Shown here piece by piece: positions 1-5,295 of a stretch of DNA of 5,492 nt (position 1 is its first letter; every line of letters begins with the position of its first letter). The stretch spans positions 1 to 5,492 of the forward strand of contig JASHVU010000135.1 of assembly GCA_030044455.1 (NCBI GenBank). Reading direction: 5' to 3'. The DNA comes from Acidobacteriaceae bacterium (lineage in GTDB: Bacteria; Acidobacteriota; Terriglobia; Terriglobales; Acidobacteriaceae). The notes under the pieces are model-generated. The model was not told the origin of the DNA. It worked only from the letters and a program-made list of their open reading frames with translations, and did no database searches. Both the position numbers and the translations under genes were made by a program.

Positions 1-279
1 CCAGTAGCAGTTGCCCATGTACCAGAGCACGCCGCAAACGTAGGCCAGCAGAAACGACCGCCGGAGTGGCTTAGGTCCCCCGCTGCATGTATCCGACAGC
101 ACCGCCCAGATCAGCGGCGCCAGCCCAAACCACGCAAACACCGCCCGCCAGGGCGGCATCGGCCCGGCCAGCGGAAATGGCAGCTCGAGCAATCCGGCCG
201 AAAGCCCAGAGGCGGCCCACAAACGCCACTGCGACACGACACGTTTCGGCGCGGGATCGTCCTGTTTGCTCGATTGCAT
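1..279 (-). CDS. lnt: Apolipoprotein N-acyltransferase, N-terminal part (runs off the left edge)
   Basis: Lnt transfers an acyl chain from a phospholipid to the N-terminal cysteine of diacylglyceryl-prolipoproteins in the inner membrane, the last step of lipoprotein maturation. Only the first 93 codons lie in the window; no stop is reached. What is seen: a short polar N-terminus (Met-Gln-Ser-Ser-Lys-Gln), a hydrophobic stretch rich in Leu, Trp and Pro (about residues 20-65), a Gly-Pro-Lys-Pro linker, and a second hydrophobic helix that ends in Ala-Tyr-Val-Cys-Gly-Val-Leu-Trp-Tyr-Met-Gly-Asn-Cys-Tyr-Trp. That pattern is typical of the second membrane helix region of Lnt, and the full family is about 500-550 residues. 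The ATG at 279 is the only start after an in-frame TAA at 294-292; a weak CAGGG lies about 4 nt upstream. The Glu-Lys-Cys catalytic residues would lie outside the window. The frame and start are well supported; the family call rests on a short, membrane-rich N-terminus. Confidence 0.8.
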   Translation of the reverse strand, partial: MQSSKQDDPAPKRVVSQWRLWAASGLSAGLLELPFPLAGPMPPWRAVFAWFGLAPLIWAVLSDTCSGGPKPLRRSFLLAYVCGVLWYMGNCYW

Positions 280-392
280 ACAGCCCTGAGTTTAAAGCAT
301 TTGCCAACCCGCCTCCGCTGCCGATTCATTGCCGAGCGCTTCCTCTTCTCATCTCTGGTCATTTCTACGCAATAATTCTGTGGGAGGCCGGC
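280..392. promoter_or_regulatory. Divergent intergenic region between lnt and the VOC gene
   Basis: These 113 bases separate two divergent start codons and must hold both promoters. On the + strand AATAAT at 371-376 matches a -10 hexamer at 5 of 6 positions, but I find no convincing -35 at 16-18 bases, and a start from it would leave almost no leader before the GGGAGG at 382-387. On the - strand a TTTAAA lies near 291-296 without a well-placed -35. No palindrome longer than a few bases is visible. Confidence 0.25.
382..387 (+). promoter_or_regulatory. Shine-Dalgarno of the VOC gene
   Basis: GGGAGG ends 5 nt before the ATG at 393. It decides the start: the reading frame is open back to 87, but that extension is low-complexity, covers the lnt coding strand in antisense, and has no family similarity that I recognise. 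Confidence 0.8.
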
Positions 393-788
393 ATGGCAGA
401 GAAGAACAGAATCAACGCGCGTCTGCTGGGAGTTGAGTTGTACTTCGACGATCTTCAGAGGGCGAAGCATTTTTACCAGGAAACCCTCGGTCTCGAATTG
501 TTGGACGAGACTGCGGGGCACCATGCCCGATTCAACGCCGGGGAGACTTTTGTCTGCCTGGAATGCAAAGGCGCAGAGTCCTATCCGTCGCGCGATAAGG
601 CCGTGATTTTTCTTGAGGTTCCCAATCTTGCGGATGCCATCCGCTGTATCGGTGAGGAGAGAATTCTCGAAATGGTGCCGCGCGGGGAAGGTCGACGGCA
701 GCCTTGGGCGGTGCTGCACGACCCGGAGGGGCACAACATCGTTCTTCTGGAGGCTTCGCCGTCGACAGCCGGGAAAAATGCAGATTAG
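393..788 (+). CDS. VOC (glyoxalase/bleomycin-resistance fold) protein
   Basis: 131 residues, the usual size of a single-chain vicinal-oxygen-chelate protein with two beta-alpha-beta-beta-beta modules. The first module opens at residues 11-36 with Gly-Val-Glu-Leu-Tyr-Phe-Asp-Asp-Leu, followed by the family hallmark of a helix ending Phe-Tyr-x-x-x-Leu-Gly-Leu. The second opens at about 70-85 (Phe-Leu-Glu-Val-Pro-Asn-Leu-Ala-Asp-Ala) and closes with the classic Asp-Pro-Glu-Gly-His-Asn (110-115) and Glu120. By my alignment the two positions that carry His in metal-dependent glyoxalase I are Gly13 and Val71. Glu57 and Glu120 remain, so a canonical Ni/Zn glyoxalase site is unlikely. The substrate cannot be told: lactoylglutathione lyase, fosfomycin/bleomycin-type binding and dioxygenase roles share the fold. 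It diverges from lnt and is followed after 33 nt by a small membrane protein gene, perhaps co-transcribed. The fold call is firm, the function unknown. Confidence 0.88.
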   Translation: MAEKNRINARLLGVELYFDDLQRAKHFYQETLGLELLDETAGHHARFNAGETFVCLECKGAESYPSRDKAVIFLEVPNLADAIRCIGEERILEMVPRGEGRRQPWAVLHDPEGHNIVLLEASPSTAGKNAD

Positions 789-821
789 CTCGTCGCTCAA
801 TTCCGAGTTACAATCGAACCA

Positions 822-950
822 ATGCCAATCGCCCTGTTTGCCATGCGCGTCCTTGAAGTGATGTTCTTCGTTGGCCTGGTTGGGTCGTCGATCGTCATCC
901 TCATTAGCTTTATTGAAGATGGCAAAGAACTTTTCAGCAAAGAAGATTAG
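822..950 (+). CDS. Small single-pass membrane protein, 42 residues, unknown function
   Basis: The reading frame encodes 42 residues. A short N-terminus leads into a nearly uninterrupted hydrophobic segment at about residues 10-31 (Val-Leu-Glu-Val-Met-Phe-Phe-Val-Gly-Leu, then Ser-Ser-Ile-Val-Ile-Leu-Ile). A charged tail follows (Glu-Asp-Gly-Lys-Glu-Leu-Phe-Ser-Lys-Glu-Asp). This is a plausible single transmembrane helix with an acidic C-terminal tail. The frame is the same as that of the VOC gene, whose TAG closes it at 786-788; the only ATGs are 822 and internal ones at 843 and 861. No good Shine-Dalgarno precedes 822. Its position 33 nt after the VOC stop and before the promoter at 1001 suggests it belongs to the VOC transcript. 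Codon use looks like that of the neighbours. I recall similar short acidobacterial membrane proteins with Glu-Asp near the C-terminus but cannot name a family. It could still be a chance frame, though the composition argues against that. Confidence 0.6.
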   Translation: MPIALFAMRVLEVMFFVGLVGSSIVILISFIEDGKELFSKED

Positions 951-980
951 CCTTCCACCCCCTCCTGGCTCGCGCGCCCT

Positions 981-1029
981 TGTAAACATTTTATTTTTCA
1001 TTGACACGCCATTTATTCGGCAATAGACT
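981..1029 (+). promoter_or_regulatory. Sigma70-type promoter with AT-rich upstream element for the permease
   Basis: A perfect -35 TTGACA (1001-1006) and a -10 TAGACT (1024-1029, 4 of 6) are separated by exactly 17 bases. Immediately upstream, 981-1000 is an A/T tract (TTTTATTTTT core at 990-999) that stands out against GC-rich surroundings and would suit an UP element. Transcription would begin near 1036, leaving about 170 nt before the permease ATG. It also separates the permease from the VOC/small-protein unit. No other promoter in the window is as good. Confidence 0.6.
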
Positions 1030-1035
1030 CAGCGC

Positions 1036-1205
1036 AGAGCGGCAGTTTAACGCCCTCCGATTTCGACCGCCGGCATTAGAAGCGGCTCTATAGTTTCCGT
1101 GCCCCTCGGATTGTAGAATGTGCCATTCGCCGCGGCGAATGGCTCCTGGTAACAGTCAATCAGGGACAGCGCAACTGTGGAACCGCTGTAGCCGGCATTT
1201 TTGCG
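1036..1205 (+). promoter_or_regulatory. Long, possibly structured 5' leader of the KimA-like permease
   Basis: About 170 nt of non-coding sequence lie between the predicted transcription start and the permease ATG. Several pairings can be drawn by eye. A long-range closing stem: AGCGGCAGTT (1038-1047) with AACTG (1173-1177) plus CCGCT (1183-1187), 10 pairs with a five-base bulge. Inside it: TCCGA/TCGGA (1056-1060 with 1106-1110), CCGC/GCGG (1067-1070 with 1082-1085), a nine-pair hairpin inside the palindrome at 1122-1143, and CCTG/CAGG (1145-1148 with 1161-1164). A competing hairpin, ACAGCG/CGCTGT (1166-1171 with 1184-1189), would break the closing stem, as expected of a switch. I do not see the conserved blocks of the c-di-AMP (ydaO) riboswitch that precedes kimA in Bacillus. 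No Shine-Dalgarno sequence lies in front of the ATG. The pairings are inspection only, and some will be chance. Confidence 0.35.
1122..1143. repeat. Perfect 22-bp palindrome in the permease leader
   Basis: The left half, GCCATTCGCCG, is exactly reverse-complemented by the right half, with no central spacer. As RNA it would form a nine-pair hairpin with a CGCG loop; as DNA it is symmetric enough to bind a dimeric regulator. It lies about 86 nt downstream of the predicted transcription start. There is no T-run after it, so it is not a simple intrinsic terminator. Confidence 0.85.
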
Positions 1206-3572
1206 ATGGCATCCAACCGAACGACCGTTGCTCCACCGTCCGACCGTGTTCGCCTGATCGTTGCATCCTCAGTGATGCTGACGTTTATCTCATTTTGGCG
1301 AGCCGCTGCCATCGTTCTCAACGATCTTGGATCTTCAGCCTTTTACGCCGGCGGCATCGCCGAGCAGGCGGTGGGAGCAGCCGCGCCCTGGTTCATCCTG
1401 GGCATCATGCTGTTCAGCTTTGCGGTGCGCGCAGTCTACGTGGAAAGCTGTTCGATGTTCACGCGCGGCGGCGTCTATCGCGTCGTCAAAGAAGCGCTCG
1501 GAGGCGGATTCGCAAAACTCAGCGTCTCGGCGCTGATGTTCGACTACATCCTCACCGGCCCCATCTCGGGCGTTTCGGCCGGCCAGTACATCACCGGCCT
1601 CATGAACGAGCTGCTCACCGTCGCCAATCAGAGCCACTGGCTGCCGCCGGCTCTCATGGATGCCCAAGGCCACGCCTTCCAGTTCAACATGGACCACACT
1701 TCGGCGCTCTTTGCCGCTGTGGTCACCATTTACTACTGGTGGCAAAACATCAAAGGCATCGAGGAGTCAAGCGACAAGGCATTGCGGGTTATGCAGATCA
1801 CCACCGTCATGGTGGTGATCTTGCTTGTCTGGGGTGTATATTCGGTCTTCATTCGCGGCGTTCATCTTCCGCCCTCACCCATCCCCAGCCATTTGCACTT
1901 TAGTGACGATGCGCAGGGCTTCCTCCGGCACCGCGGACTTCCTATCCTGGGTCTGTTTGGCATATTGATGGCCTTTGGCCACTCCATCCTGGCCATGAGC
2001 GGTGAGGAAAGCCTGGCGCAGGTAAATCGCGAGATTGAGCACCCCAAGCTCAAAAACCTCAAACGCGCGGCCATCGTCATCGCCATTTACAGTCTCATTT
2101 TTACGGGTGGCGCAACCTTGCTGGCCTCGATGCTGATCCCCGACAAGCCACGCGTAGAGGTGTACTCTGATAACCTCATCGCCGGCCTTGCCATGTACAT
2201 GGTTGGCCCACTCTTCTGGCGTATCGTCTTCCGCATCTTCGTGGTGCTGGTTGGTTTCCTCATCCTTTCCGGCGCCATTAACACCTCCATCATCGGCTCA
2301 ACCGGCGTGCTGATGCGCGTGGCTGAAGACGGTGTGCTCACCGACTGGTTTCGCAAGCCGCATCGCAAATTCGGCACCAGCTACCGCATCATCAATCTCG
2401 TCTTCATCCTGCAGATGTTCACGATCATCGTGAGCCGAGGTAACGTGATCATGCTGGGTGAAGCGTATGCATTCGGCGTCATCTGGTCGTTCACATTTAA
2501 CTCGCTGGCCATGCTGGTGCTGCGCTCAAAATACCACGGCGAGCGCGGCTGGAAGGTTCCACCAAATATTCACGTCGGCAAGTACGAAGTTCCCGTAGGC
2601 CTGTTCTCGGTATTCCTTGTGCTGCTGGCAACGGCCACGGTCAACCTGTTCACCAAGTCCATTGCCACTGAAAGCGGCATCGTGTTTGCCGCCGGATTCT
2701 TCATCGTCTTTACCATCTCCGAACGCCGCAATCTTCGCCTGCACGAGCTGACGGCCCGGCAGATGAAGGACCACTTCCAGCTCGAGCACCAGGACACGGT
2801 AAGCCGCGAATCGGCGGCCCTGCGCCCCGGCGGGATTATGGTTACCATGCGCGATCCCAGCAATCCGGTAGCGCTCAAATGGACGCTGGCGCGCACCGAC
2901 ACCGACGACCGCGACGTGGTTGTGATCAGCGTGCGGATGATGGGCGTCGGCGGGCCTGAGTACCTGAGCGCCGAACAGCAGAGCTTCAGCGAACACGAAC
3001 AGATGATCTTTACCAAGGCCGTTTCAGTAGCTGAGAGTTTCGGCAAAAAAGTTTCGCTCCTGGTGGTTCCGGCGGGCGATGTTTTTGCCGCGCTGGCTCA
3101 GGGAGCAAACTCGCTCGAGGTCGATTCGGTGGTTTCCGGCGTCTCGAGCTCCATATCGGCCGAAGATCAGGCCTTCCACATGGGCCAGGCCTGGGAGGCC
3201 CTGCCCGAACCCAAGCGGCAGTTCAACTTTTATGTCATCGGGCCCAACGGCGAAACCAAGGTCTTCTTTATCGGGCCGCACGCGCCTTCGCTCAGCCCTG
3301 AAGACGTGCAGCTTGTTCACCGCCTGTGGCTGAATATGCGACGCGATCCGTCGGCTGCAGATTTGCACCACAGCGACATCATTACTTTTGCCTTGACTCG
3401 CCTGGCCGGTCAATACGCGCGGGAAAAAGCCGAAATTCTCCGCGATTTGAAGAACTGCCGCGGCGCTGGAGATGCGCCCTCGGGGCCGCGACTCGGCACA
3501 CAAAGCGCGCCTTCCACTTACTCGTCGGTCGATCAGCCTTCGCGGGCGATACGGCAGACGAGAGATCAATAA
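1206..3572 (+). CDS. APC-superfamily permease, KimA-like (probable K+ importer) with USP-like C-terminal region
   Basis: 788 residues: a 12-helix membrane part (about 16-500) followed by a long cytosolic tail. An automatic label would be amino acid permease, but the sequence matches the KimA (YdaO) K+/H+ symporters better. TM1 holds Asp40-Leu-Gly-Ser-Ser-Ala-Phe-Tyr47, the spacing of KimA Asp36/Tyr43. The TM2-TM3 loop has Arg-Gly-Gly-Val-Tyr-Arg-Val-Val-Lys-Glu (87-96). TM3 has Asp-Tyr114-Ile-Leu-Thr117 and Ser121, spaced as KimA Tyr118/Thr121/Ser125. TM6 has Met-Ser-Gly-Glu-Glu (264-268), and TM10 Tyr421-Ala-Phe-Gly-Val. KimA numbers are from memory. The tail from about 543 (Gly-Gly-Ile-Met-Val) resembles a universal stress protein alpha/beta fold; the last 35 residues look disordered. 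KimA itself is about 600 residues, so the tail is unusually long. ATG 1206 is the first start in frame; it has no Shine-Dalgarno. Family certain, K+ as substrate inferred. Confidence 0.85.
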   Translation: MASNRTTVAPPSDRVRLIVASSVMLTFISFWRAAAIVLNDLGSSAFYAGGIAEQAVGAAAPWFILGIMLFSFAVRAVYVESCSMFTRGGVYRVVKEALGGGFAKLSVSALMFDYILTGPISGVSAGQYITGLMNELLTVANQSHWLPPALMDAQGHAFQFNMDHTSALFAAVVTIYYWWQNIKGIEESSDKALRVMQITTVMVVILLVWGVYSVFIRGVHLPPSPIPSHLHFSDDAQGFLRHRGLPILGLFGILMAFGHSILAMSGEESLAQVNREIEHPKLKNLKRAAIVIAIYSLIFTGGATLLASMLIPDKPRVEVYSDNLIAGLAMYMVGPLFWRIVFRIFVVLVGFLILSGAINTSIIGSTGVLMRVAEDGVLTDWFRKPHRKFGTSYRIINLVFILQMFTIIVSRGNVIMLGEAYAFGVIWSFTFNSLAMLVLRSKYHGERGWKVPPNIHVGKYEVPVGLFSVFLVLLATATVNLFTKSIATESGIVFAAGFFIVFTISERRNLRLHELTARQMKDHFQLEHQDTVSRESAALRPGGIMVTMRDPSNPVALKWTLARTDTDDRDVVVISVRMMGVGGPEYLSAEQQSFSEHEQMIFTKAVSVAESFGKKVSLLVVPAGDVFAALAQGANSLEVDSVVSGVSSSISAEDQAFHMGQAWEALPEPKRQFNFYVIGPNGETKVFFIGPHAPSLSPEDVQLVHRLWLNMRRDPSAADLHHSDIITFALTRLAGQYAREKAEILRDLKNCRGAGDAPSGPRLGTQSAPSTYSSVDQPSRAIRQTRDQ

Positions 3573-3576
3573 GACA

Positions 3577-3608
3577 GGAAACAAGGGAGCAAGGGAGCAA
3601 GGGAGCGA
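3577..3608 (+). repeat. Octamer tandem array GGGAGCRA (four units)
   Basis: Four consecutive 8-base units fill the 39-base gap between the convergent permease and HEAT genes. The first is degenerate (GGAAACAA), two are exact (GGGAGCAA), and the last is GGGAGCGA. The same octamer, inverted, fills the gap on the other side of the HEAT gene at 4414-4453. There is no hairpin followed by a T-run here, so no ordinary bidirectional terminator is visible between these convergent genes. Confidence 0.85.
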
Positions 3609-3611
3609 AAT

Positions 3612-4412
3612 CTAACGACGGAATTTTCGCCGCAGCCCTTCGGCGCACTGTTCTGGCGACCATTCCTCAGCAGATTCCGACAATCCCAGCATTTCCAATG
3701 CGGCCTCGACGATGATATCGGGTGCATCCGGATCTTCGAGTGCCGACAAAAGCGCCGGCAATGCGCGCTGATCTCTCAAACGCGCCAGTCCTACGATTGC
3801 TTCCTGGCGTGCGTCTTCGAAGGAATCATCGAGCCTGGCCAGCAGCGCTTCTCGAATCGCAGGCGAATCTGCCTTGCTCAGCGCCCCAATGCCGAAGGTC
3901 GCCCAGTCGCGAACGTCTTCGTCTTCGTCGTGTGTAAGGTGGATCAACGCATCGACAGCCATCGGATCATTGGCAAAGTTGTCTAAGGCGCAGGCCAGCG
4001 CAAAGCGAACGTTTGAGTCTGGGTGAACCTGGAACGGCGAGAGAATCCGCACGGCTCGCGGGTTGCCGATGTGCCCTAACGCTTGAATCTCTGAACTGAG
4101 CGGTTGAGGATCTGTTTCAGTCTTGATTAGCGAAGCGATGACGATGAACGAATCGTCAGGAAACGCTTGTTCCGGGCGGCCGGCGGTTTTGCCGAGCTGC
4201 GCGATAACGTCCGCGGCGCGAGCGCGCTTTATCGGATCGGCTGAGCGGCACCATTCCACCGCCTTGTCGAAGACTTCTTGGGTTCCAATGTGCCGCAGTT
4301 CGTGGACCGCTGCCCATGGAGCATCATCGTCGTAATCTCCGACCAGGGTTTTGGCAAAAAGCTCATCGAGTGCAGTTGCATTGATATGCGCACGCGATGT
4401 CTCGTCCACCAT
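3612..4412 (-). CDS. HEAT-repeat protein
   Basis: 266 residues, acidic, without signal peptide or membrane segment, so a cytosolic all-helical scaffold is likely. Repeated helix pairs of about 30 residues run through it, with the HEAT signature of Asp-x-x-Val/Ala-Arg-x-x-Ala: His-Pro-Asp-Ser-Asn-Val-Arg (130-136), Asp-Glu-Asp-Glu-Asp-Val-Arg (162-168) and Asp-Ser-Phe-Glu-Asp-Ala-Arg (196-202). Related helices sit at 30-75, 107-125 and 212-245. HEAT-like proteins of this size bind other proteins or nucleic acids, or act as phycobilin-lyase-like relatives; nothing here names a partner. The C-terminus is basic (Arg-Arg-Lys-Phe-Arg-Arg). The gene starts 40 nt after the UPF0173 hydrolase stop on the same strand and is probably translated from its transcript; it converges on the permease. 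The ATG at 4412 follows GAGGGAG, contributed by the octamer array. Fold confident, role unknown. Confidence 0.85.
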   Translation of the reverse strand: MVDETSRAHINATALDELFAKTLVGDYDDDAPWAAVHELRHIGTQEVFDKAVEWCRSADPIKRARAADVIAQLGKTAGRPEQAFPDDSFIVIASLIKTETDPQPLSSEIQALGHIGNPRAVRILSPFQVHPDSNVRFALACALDNFANDPMAVDALIHLTHDEDEDVRDWATFGIGALSKADSPAIREALLARLDDSFEDARQEAIVGLARLRDQRALPALLSALEDPDAPDIIVEAALEMLGLSESAEEWSPEQCAEGLRRKFRR

Positions 4413-4413
4413 C

Positions 4414-4453
4414 TTGCTCCCTCACTACTTTGTTCCCTCGCTCCCTCGCTACC
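4414..4453 (-). repeat. Octamer tandem array GGGAGCRA, inverted relative to the left array (five degenerate units)
   Basis: Read on the - strand, five back-to-back octamers span exactly the spacer between the hydrolase stop codon and the HEAT start codon. In order they are GGTAGCGA, GGGAGCGA, GGGAACAA, AGTAGTGA and GGGAGCAA. The phase is kept over all 40 bases although one unit has decayed. The first unit reaches into the hydrolase stop codon. Compared with 3577-3608 the array lies in the opposite orientation, so the two bracket the HEAT gene as inverted repeats. Confidence 0.8.
4417..4423 (-). promoter_or_regulatory. Shine-Dalgarno of the HEAT gene, contributed by the octamer repeat
   Basis: GAGGGAG ends 4 nt before the ATG at 4412. 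The core GGGAG belongs to the last octamer unit of the tandem array, so the repeat and the ribosome binding site are the same bases. The spacing is slightly short but workable. Confidence 0.6.
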
Positions 4454-5163
4454 TACGCTTCAAACACATCTCCCGGCTTCCAGCTCACCACTTTTACACT
4501 CGGCTCAACTAAGGCAGCCACTTGCTGAGGCGTACCCGTCAGCGGCGGAAACGTGCCCCAGTGGATGGGCAAGATAACTTCAGGCTTCAACAGGCGGCTG
4601 GCGAAGGCCGCTTCCTTGGGATCCATGGTGTAGAAGCCGCCGATGGGCAGCATTGCGACCTTGGGCTGGTAAATCTCGTGGATGAGCTTCATATCGCCGA
4701 AGGCGCAAGTGTCGCCGGCGTGGTATAGCACCGGACCGTCCTCGATCGAGATGACGAATCCTGCTGCTACGCCGACATAGTGCACGCCTTTCTCGTCCTG
4801 CGCTCCGGAAGAGTGCTTGGCGTCCACCATCGTCGCCGCCGCGTCGTTGATGGTGACCGTCCCGCCCAGGTTCATGCCGGCTGTCTCTTGCACACCCTTA
4901 CCGGCGATGTAGTCGGCGAGTTCATAGATTGCCACAACCTTCGATCCATGCTTTTTGGCCGTTGACGCAGCGTCGCTAATGTGGTCGCCGTGGCCGTGAG
5001 TCAGCAGAATGGCTTCGAGTCTCGAGGGCAGTTCAAACTCCTTCGGATATTTAGGGTTGTTCTGGATGAATGGGTCGATCAGGATGTTGGTACCTTTCGG
5101 TGTCTGGATGAGTACGGTAGCGTGGCCAAGCCAGGTAATGCGGGTTCTTGAGGATGAGCTCAT
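4453..5163 (-). CDS. UPF0173/YtkL-type metal-dependent hydrolase (metallo-beta-lactamase fold)
   Basis: 236 residues from the ATG at 5163, close to the family's usual 225-240. The order of motifs is that of UPF0173: Trp-Leu-Gly-His-Ala (11-15), Ile-Asp-Pro-Phe (29-32), the metal motif Thr-His56-Gly-His58-Gly-Asp60-His61, His117 in Ala-Lys-His-Ser-Ser, Ala-Gly-Asp151-Thr, Met-Leu-Pro-Ile-Gly-Gly (171-176) and Pro-Ile-His201-Trp-Gly-Thr. All expected ligands of a dinuclear metal site are present, so it should be active as a cytosolic hydrolase; the natural substrate of this family is not established to my knowledge. The frame stays open back to 5268, but the extra 35 residues are basic and unlike the family, and AAGGGG sits correctly before 5163. 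The downstream HEAT gene follows after 40 nt, suggesting an operon; the radical SAM gene diverges upstream. Confidence 0.92.
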   Translation of the reverse strand: MSSSSRTRITWLGHATVLIQTPKGTNILIDPFIQNNPKYPKEFELPSRLEAILLTHGHGDHISDAASTAKKHGSKVVAIYELADYIAGKGVQETAGMNLGGTVTINDAAATMVDAKHSSGAQDEKGVHYVGVAAGFVISIEDGPVLYHAGDTCAFGDMKLIHEIYQPKVAMLPIGGFYTMDPKEAAFASRLLKPEVILPIHWGTFPPLTGTPQQVAALVEPSVKVVSWKPGDVFEA

Positions 5164-5169
5164 GATTTT

Positions 5170-5175
5170 CCCCTT
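5170..5175 (-). promoter_or_regulatory. Shine-Dalgarno of the UPF0173 hydrolase
   Basis: On the - strand AAGGGG ends 6 nt before the ATG at 5163. It selects this start over the in-frame ATG at 5268, which would add an unconserved basic extension. Confidence 0.75.
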
Positions 5176-5244
5176 GATTTGGGAAAGGTTAAGTTCATTT
5201 CGAACGCGAAGGAGAGTCCAGTACAGCCTGCCTCTTGAGAAGTA

Positions 5245-5272
5245 ACGCTTGACGCCGTTCCAAAGCAAGCGT
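5245..5272. repeat. 7-bp inverted repeat in the divergent hydrolase/radical SAM promoter region
   Basis: ACGCTTG at 5245-5251 is exactly reverse-complemented by CAAGCGT at 5266-5272, with centres 21 bp apart, two helical turns. A second small palindrome, CGTAG-G-CTACG (5270-5280), overlaps its right arm. The element lies between two divergent genes and over the only -35-like hexamer I see for the rightward gene, so an operator is possible. Chance occurrence cannot be excluded. Confidence 0.35.
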
Positions 5273-5277
5273 AGGCT
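5249..5277 (+). promoter_or_regulatory. Weak candidate promoter for the radical SAM gene
   Basis: TTGACG (5249-5254, 5 of 6) is followed after 17 bases by TAGGCT (5272-5277, 3 of 6). Transcription would begin about 10-12 nt before the ATG at 5296, just ahead of the AAGG ribosome site. The poor -10 and very short leader make this tentative. Confidence 0.3.
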
Positions 5278-5295
5278 ACGTCAAAAGGCGAACAT

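Noticed and set aside
87..392. The VOC reading frame stays open 306 bases upstream of the chosen start
   Set aside because: The extension is low-complexity, antisense to lnt, and unlike the family. GGGAGG in front of 393 marks the real start.
949..1000. Possible terminator after the small membrane protein (AGCC/GGCT pairing, T-rich stretch at 990-999)
   Set aside because: The stem has only four pairs with a 14-base loop, and the T-rich stretch is separated from it. The tract is better explained as promoter upstream DNA.
111..1007. Long - strand frame opposite the VOC gene and small membrane protein
   Set aside because: Its composition is that of an antisense shadow, and it conflicts with supported genes on the other strand.
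1140..1196. Partial resemblance to the cobalamin riboswitch core (GCAACUGU at 1171-1178 after a small stem-loop)
   Set aside because: The B12 box (AGCCAGGAGACC-like) and the other conserved blocks are absent, and a K+-type permease is not an expected target. Eight matching bases are not enough.
1069..1199. Nine-base direct repeat GCCGGCATT at 1069-1077 and 1191-1199
   Set aside because: It is short enough to arise by chance in a spacer of this size and has no further copies or phasing.
1118..1903. Open frame of 261 codons overlapping the permease
   Set aside because: It is a +1-frame shadow rich in Arg, His, Ser and Cys, with no domain, over a clearly coding permease.
3577..4453. Inverted octamer arrays read as a CRISPR or insertion sequence
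   Set aside because: There are no spacers between units, no transposase and no target-site duplication that I can see. The bracketed gene is an ordinary HEAT protein.
5164..5268. N-terminal extension of the hydrolase from an in-frame ATG at 5268
   Set aside because: The 35 extra residues are basic and not typical of UPF0173, whereas the ATG at 5163 has a good Shine-Dalgarno and gives the usual length.
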